Assembly: GCA_900547585.1 (NCBI GenBank)
Contig: URHD01000089.1
Span: 1-7,279, forward strand
Origin: an uncultured bacterium
GTDB taxonomy: Bacteria; Cyanobacteriota; Vampirovibrionia; Gastranaerophilales; Gastranaerophilaceae
DNA length: 7,279 nucleotides
Direction of reading: 5' to 3'
In this document: piece by piece, positions 5,754 to 7,279 of the stretch
How positions within the stretch are numbered: position 1 is the stretch's first letter
Layout: the number at the start of each line of letters is the position of its first letter
Made by a program: the position numbers and the translations under genes
Notes under the pieces: model-generated
What the model was told of the DNA's origin: nothing
The model's database searches: none
Seen by the model: only the letters and a program-made list of their open reading frames with translations

Positions 5754-6596
5754 ATGAATCTTATACAAGCATTATTTATGGGATTGGTGCAGGGTTTGAC
5801 CGAATTTTTGCCGGTTTCAAGCTCCGGACATCTGGTTTTGTCCTCCAGTTTATATAAATTCTTCACAAACAATGAGTTTCTGGTGAACAGCTCTGAAGAA
5901 GTGTTTTTTGACATTGTTCTTCACGTGGGAACTCTGCTTGCAGTGTTTTTATTCTTCAAAGAGGACATAATCAAGCTCATAAAGGCGTTTTTTAATGCTC
6001 TCAAAACCCGTGATTTTTCAGAGCCGGAGGCAAAATTGTCGTTATACATTCTTGGCGGTACAATTTTTACGGTTTTTGTCGCATTCCCGTTAAAAGGGAT
6101 TTCAGAAAAGCTTATAAACCTGCCGTGGGTTGTGGGGATTTTCCTGTTTATCACAGGGGGGATTCTCTGGGCAGGGGAGTATGTTTCAGAACATGCAAAA
6201 GAAAAAAATGACAAAATGGACTGGAAAAAAGCAATTTTAATCGGTATTGCACAGGGTCTTGCTGCGCTGCCCGGCATTTCCCGTTCCGGTTCAACAATTT
6301 CAACAGGGATTTTCCTCGGGCTTGACCGTGTAACCTGCGCGAGATATTCATTTTTATTGAGTATACCGATAATTGTCGGAGCTTCAATATTTTATCCGGT
6401 TCTTGAGCTTGATTTTCACGAAATCCTTGCTTACAACTGGTTTTCCATTGCCGCAGGGTTTGTGGTTTCGTTCATTTCCGGATATTTTTGCATTAAATAT
6501 TTTCTGAAATTTTTATCAAAACACTCGATGAAAGTTTTTTCATATTACTGCTGGGTTGTTGGCGCAGCGATGTTTGTATTTTTCAAATTCTTCTAA
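5754..6596 (+). CDS. uppP: Undecaprenyl-diphosphatase UppP (BacA family)
   Basis: UppP is an inner-membrane enzyme that removes one phosphate from undecaprenyl diphosphate. This regenerates the lipid carrier for peptidoglycan and other cell-surface polymers, and extra copies give bacitracin tolerance. The 280-residue length is normal. The sequence shows the first family motif QGLTEFLPVSSSGH (13-26), with the Q-x3-E form of the (E/Q)xxxE motif (Gln13, Glu17) and His26, and the second motif PGISRSGST (173-181) with the essential Arg177. There are seven or eight hydrophobic helices, for example 54-68, 96-112, 124-141, 200-217, 228-247 and 262-280. The ATG at 5754 follows GGGAG, which lies inside the last codons of queD. 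Cotranscription with queD and the TPR gene is clear from the three- to four-base gaps, though no shared pathway is evident. Confidence 0.96.
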   Translation: MNLIQALFMGLVQGLTEFLPVSSSGHLVLSSSLYKFFTNNEFLVNSSEEVFFDIVLHVGTLLAVFLFFKEDIIKLIKAFFNALKTRDFSEPEAKLSLYILGGTIFTVFVAFPLKGISEKLINLPWVVGIFLFITGGILWAGEYVSEHAKEKNDKMDWKKAILIGIAQGLAALPGISRSGSTISTGIFLGLDRVTCARYSFLLSIPIIVGASIFYPVLELDFHEILAYNWFSIAAGFVVSFISGYFCIKYFLKFLSKHSMKVFSYYCWVVGAAMFVFFKFF

Positions 6597-6601
6597 ATTT
6601 T

Positions 6602-6609
6602 AAGGAGGG
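6602..6609 (+). promoter_or_regulatory. Strong Shine-Dalgarno site supporting a TTG start
   Basis: AAGGAGGG lies four bases before the TTG at 6614 and six bases after the uppP stop. It selects the TTG frame over the overlapping ATG frame at 6627, which has no ribosome site of its own. Confidence 0.75.
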
Positions 6610-6613
6610 TAAA

Positions 6614-6796
6614 TTGAAAAAGGTCGATGAAAGATGGAAAATTTGCTGTTTTTGTAAATATATCAAAGCTTGCGATGTTGGCAGGGGCAGAATACAAAAT
6701 ATCGGCAACAATCTCCACGCAATCAACGAAATCGGCTGCTTTGACTATGAAATATACAAAAAACAGTCCGAGGGTAATCAGCTCGGGCTGTTTTAA
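6614..6796 (+). CDS. Small Cys-rich protein with C-terminal QLGLF
   Basis: This 60-residue protein uses a TTG start with a strong ribosome site. It carries Cys11, Cys12, Cys14, Cys20 and Cys42 in the order KICCFCKYIKAC...GCFDYE, a spacing that suggests a small zinc-binding (or less likely iron-sulfur) knuckle. The last five residues, QLGLF, resemble the bacterial sliding-clamp-binding consensus QL(S/D)LF. The preceding stretch is polar (KKQSEGN), as would suit a flexible tail. I do not recognise a named family. It is the last gene of the TPR-queD-uppP operon. Its final 12 codons are also the terminator hairpin, so the C-terminal residues might be shaped by RNA pairing rather than protein function. 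A second frame, 6627-6812, overlaps it but lacks a ribosome site and conserved-looking features. Confidence 0.7.
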   Translation: MKKVDERWKICCFCKYIKACDVGRGRIQNIGNNLHAINEIGCFDYEIYKKQSEGNQLGLF

Positions 6797-6806
6797 GTTT
6801 GTTTTT
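6760..6806. terminator. Bidirectional intrinsic terminator embedded in the end of the Cys-rich gene
   Basis: The arms AAAACAGTCCGAG (6760-6772) and CTCGGGCTGTTTT (6782-6794) can pair over 13 bp with a nine-base loop and one U-G wobble on the plus strand, followed by AAGTTTGTTTTTG. On the minus strand there is one A-C mismatch and a TTTTTT run follows, so it should also end the EF-hand gene, whose stop lies 33 bases away. The TAA stop of the Cys-rich gene shares its first T with the stem. Confidence 0.85.
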
Positions 6807-6826
6807 GATTAAATAACCGTTTTTTA

Positions 6827-7096
6827 TTATTTTGCCTCATATTCGGCGTTAGTAAAGCCTGCAATGAAAGCTGATTCGTCAATTGCACCCTCTGCATCAA
6901 CATCAAATTCAATGCCCGCAAGCACAATTTTTAGTGCAGAAAGTTCAGTACCGGAGATTTTTCCATCGCCGTCCGTGTCGAATTTATCGAATGAATTATT
7001 TGCTTTCAGTTGTTGAATTTTTTCCAGCTCAGCTCCGCTTTTTTGCTGAAAATTTGATGTAATGCCTGATGTAATTGCACTGATAGCTTCTGTCAT
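6827..7096 (-). CDS. Small EF-hand calcium-binding protein
   Basis: The 89-residue product has one canonical EF-hand loop, DTDGDGKISGTE (residues 40-51), with Asp at positions 1, 3 and 5, Ile at 8 and Glu at 12, flanked by helices NNSFDKF and LSALKIVLAG. A second loop, DVDAEGAIDESA (65-76), lacks the bidentate Glu at position 12 and has Glu rather than Asp/Asn at 5, so it probably binds calcium weakly or not at all. The pair would still form the normal two-EF-hand fold. The N-terminal 30 residues (MTEAISAITSGITSNFQQKS...) are probably helical. There is no signal peptide or membrane helix, so it appears cytoplasmic unless exported by another route. The ATG at 7096 follows AAGAGGAGAG by about five bases. 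The gene is monocistronic and ends at the shared terminator. The target protein is unknown. Confidence 0.9.
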   Translation of the reverse strand: MTEAISAITSGITSNFQQKSGAELEKIQQLKANNSFDKFDTDGDGKISGTELSALKIVLAGIEFDVDAEGAIDESAFIAGFTNAEYEAK

Positions 7097-7226
7097 AATA
7101 TCTCTCCTCTTAGTTTAGTTTTGCATGAAATCTCTTATATTTATATAAAAAATATATACTCACAAAAATTGCTAAAAATATAAAATTAATGATAACAAAA
7201 CTTAATAAAAGGTAAAAAATTAAGTC
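7097..7226. other. Very AT-rich intergenic region between EF-hand gene and tRNA promoter
   Basis: This stretch is almost all A and T. It holds the EF-hand ribosome site (7101-7113 on the minus strand) and several A-tracts (for example 7147-7152, 7164-7168, 7174-7178, 7207-7210, 7214-7219), some spaced about ten bases apart. A minus-strand TTGTGA (7165-7160) with AT-rich hexamers downstream may be the EF-hand promoter, but the match is poor. I see no gene here. Confidence 0.5.
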
Positions 7227-7255
7227 TTGACAATGTTCTTCGGTTTTCATAAGAT
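7227..7255 (+). promoter_or_regulatory. Sigma-70-type promoter of the tRNA
   Basis: A perfect TTGACA (7227-7232) is followed after 17 bases by TAAGAT (7250-7255). Transcription would begin near 7262, about nine bases before the probable tRNA. This is the best -35 in the window, and an A/T-rich stretch just upstream could act as an UP element. Confidence 0.7.
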
Positions 7256-7270
7256 AATAAAAGACGACAA

Positions 7271-7279
7271 TGGGGCGTC
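7271..7279 (+). tRNA. 5' end of a probable tRNA-Gln, cut by the window edge
   Basis: The window ends TGGGGCGTC. A tRNA starting with U1 followed by GGGG is characteristic of bacterial and plastid tRNA-Gln. The first seven bases would be the acceptor strand, and T8 and C9 fit the joining positions. The strong promoter with a leader of only about nine bases supports a stable RNA. Only nine bases are visible, so the anticodon cannot be seen and the call rests on pattern memory. Confidence 0.55.

Noticed and set aside
6627..6812. 61-codon ATG frame overlapping the Cys-rich gene
   Set aside because: It has no ribosome site at a useful distance, whereas the TTG frame has AAGGAGGG. It also runs through the terminator hairpin and its composition looks like an out-of-frame read.
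7270..7279. ATG at 7270 as the start of a new coding region
   Set aside because: No ribosome site precedes it, and the sequence is better explained as the start of a tRNA-Gln.
1..7279. CRISPR arrays, insertion sequences, phage genes, defence systems
   Set aside because: No regularly spaced direct repeats, transposase motifs, integrase or terminal inverted repeats with target duplications were seen. The gene content looks like ordinary chromosome.

Overview
The window reads as a piece of an ordinary chromosome from an AT-rich bacterium with short intergenic spaces and mixed ATG/GTG/TTG starts. Several features would fit a non-photosynthetic cyanobacterial relative (Vampirovibrionia/Melainabacteria, for example gut Gastranaerophilales): a small EF-hand protein, a long TPR solenoid protein, and a truncated tRNA at the right edge whose first nine bases match the cyanobacterial/plastid tRNA-Gln pattern. 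This assignment is inferred by eye and is only moderately secure. I see no phage, transposon, CRISPR or rRNA sequence.

Layout. (1) Positions 1-2553, plus strand: a tight three-gene run made of the 3' end of a small membrane protein, a secreted SIMPL-domain (DUF541) protein, and a 506-residue fusion of a HisC-like PLP aminotransferase with a C-terminal HAD-like domain. The fusion gene holds a perfect 13-bp hairpin near its 5' end. (2) Positions 2554-2882: a hairpin terminator and, on the minus strand, a 31-codon single-membrane-helix microprotein gene with its own ribosome site. (3) Positions 2883-3258: a zinc-ribbon protein whose stop codon lies in an intrinsic terminator. (4) Positions 3267-3485, minus strand: a 73-codon unknown gene whose promoter overlaps that of the next operon. 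(5) Positions 3556-6806, plus strand: a four-gene operon of TPR protein, queD, uppP and a 60-residue Cys-rich protein ending in QLGLF, closed by a terminator built into the last codons. (6) Positions 6827-7096, minus strand: an EF-hand protein converging on that same terminator. (7) Positions 7097-7279: AT-rich DNA with a consensus-like promoter and the first bases of a probable tRNA-Gln.

How the genes fit together. The TPR, QueD and UppP genes are tightly coupled but have no obvious shared pathway: protein scaffolding, 7-deazaguanine (queuosine) precursor synthesis, and recycling of the undecaprenyl carrier for the cell wall. The aminotransferase-HAD fusion resembles two successive histidine steps (aminotransfer, then histidinol-phosphate dephosphorylation). 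However, residues expected in both active sites are changed, so its role is open. The items most worth following are this fusion and its hairpin, the microprotein, and the Cys-rich protein with a possible sliding-clamp-binding tail.
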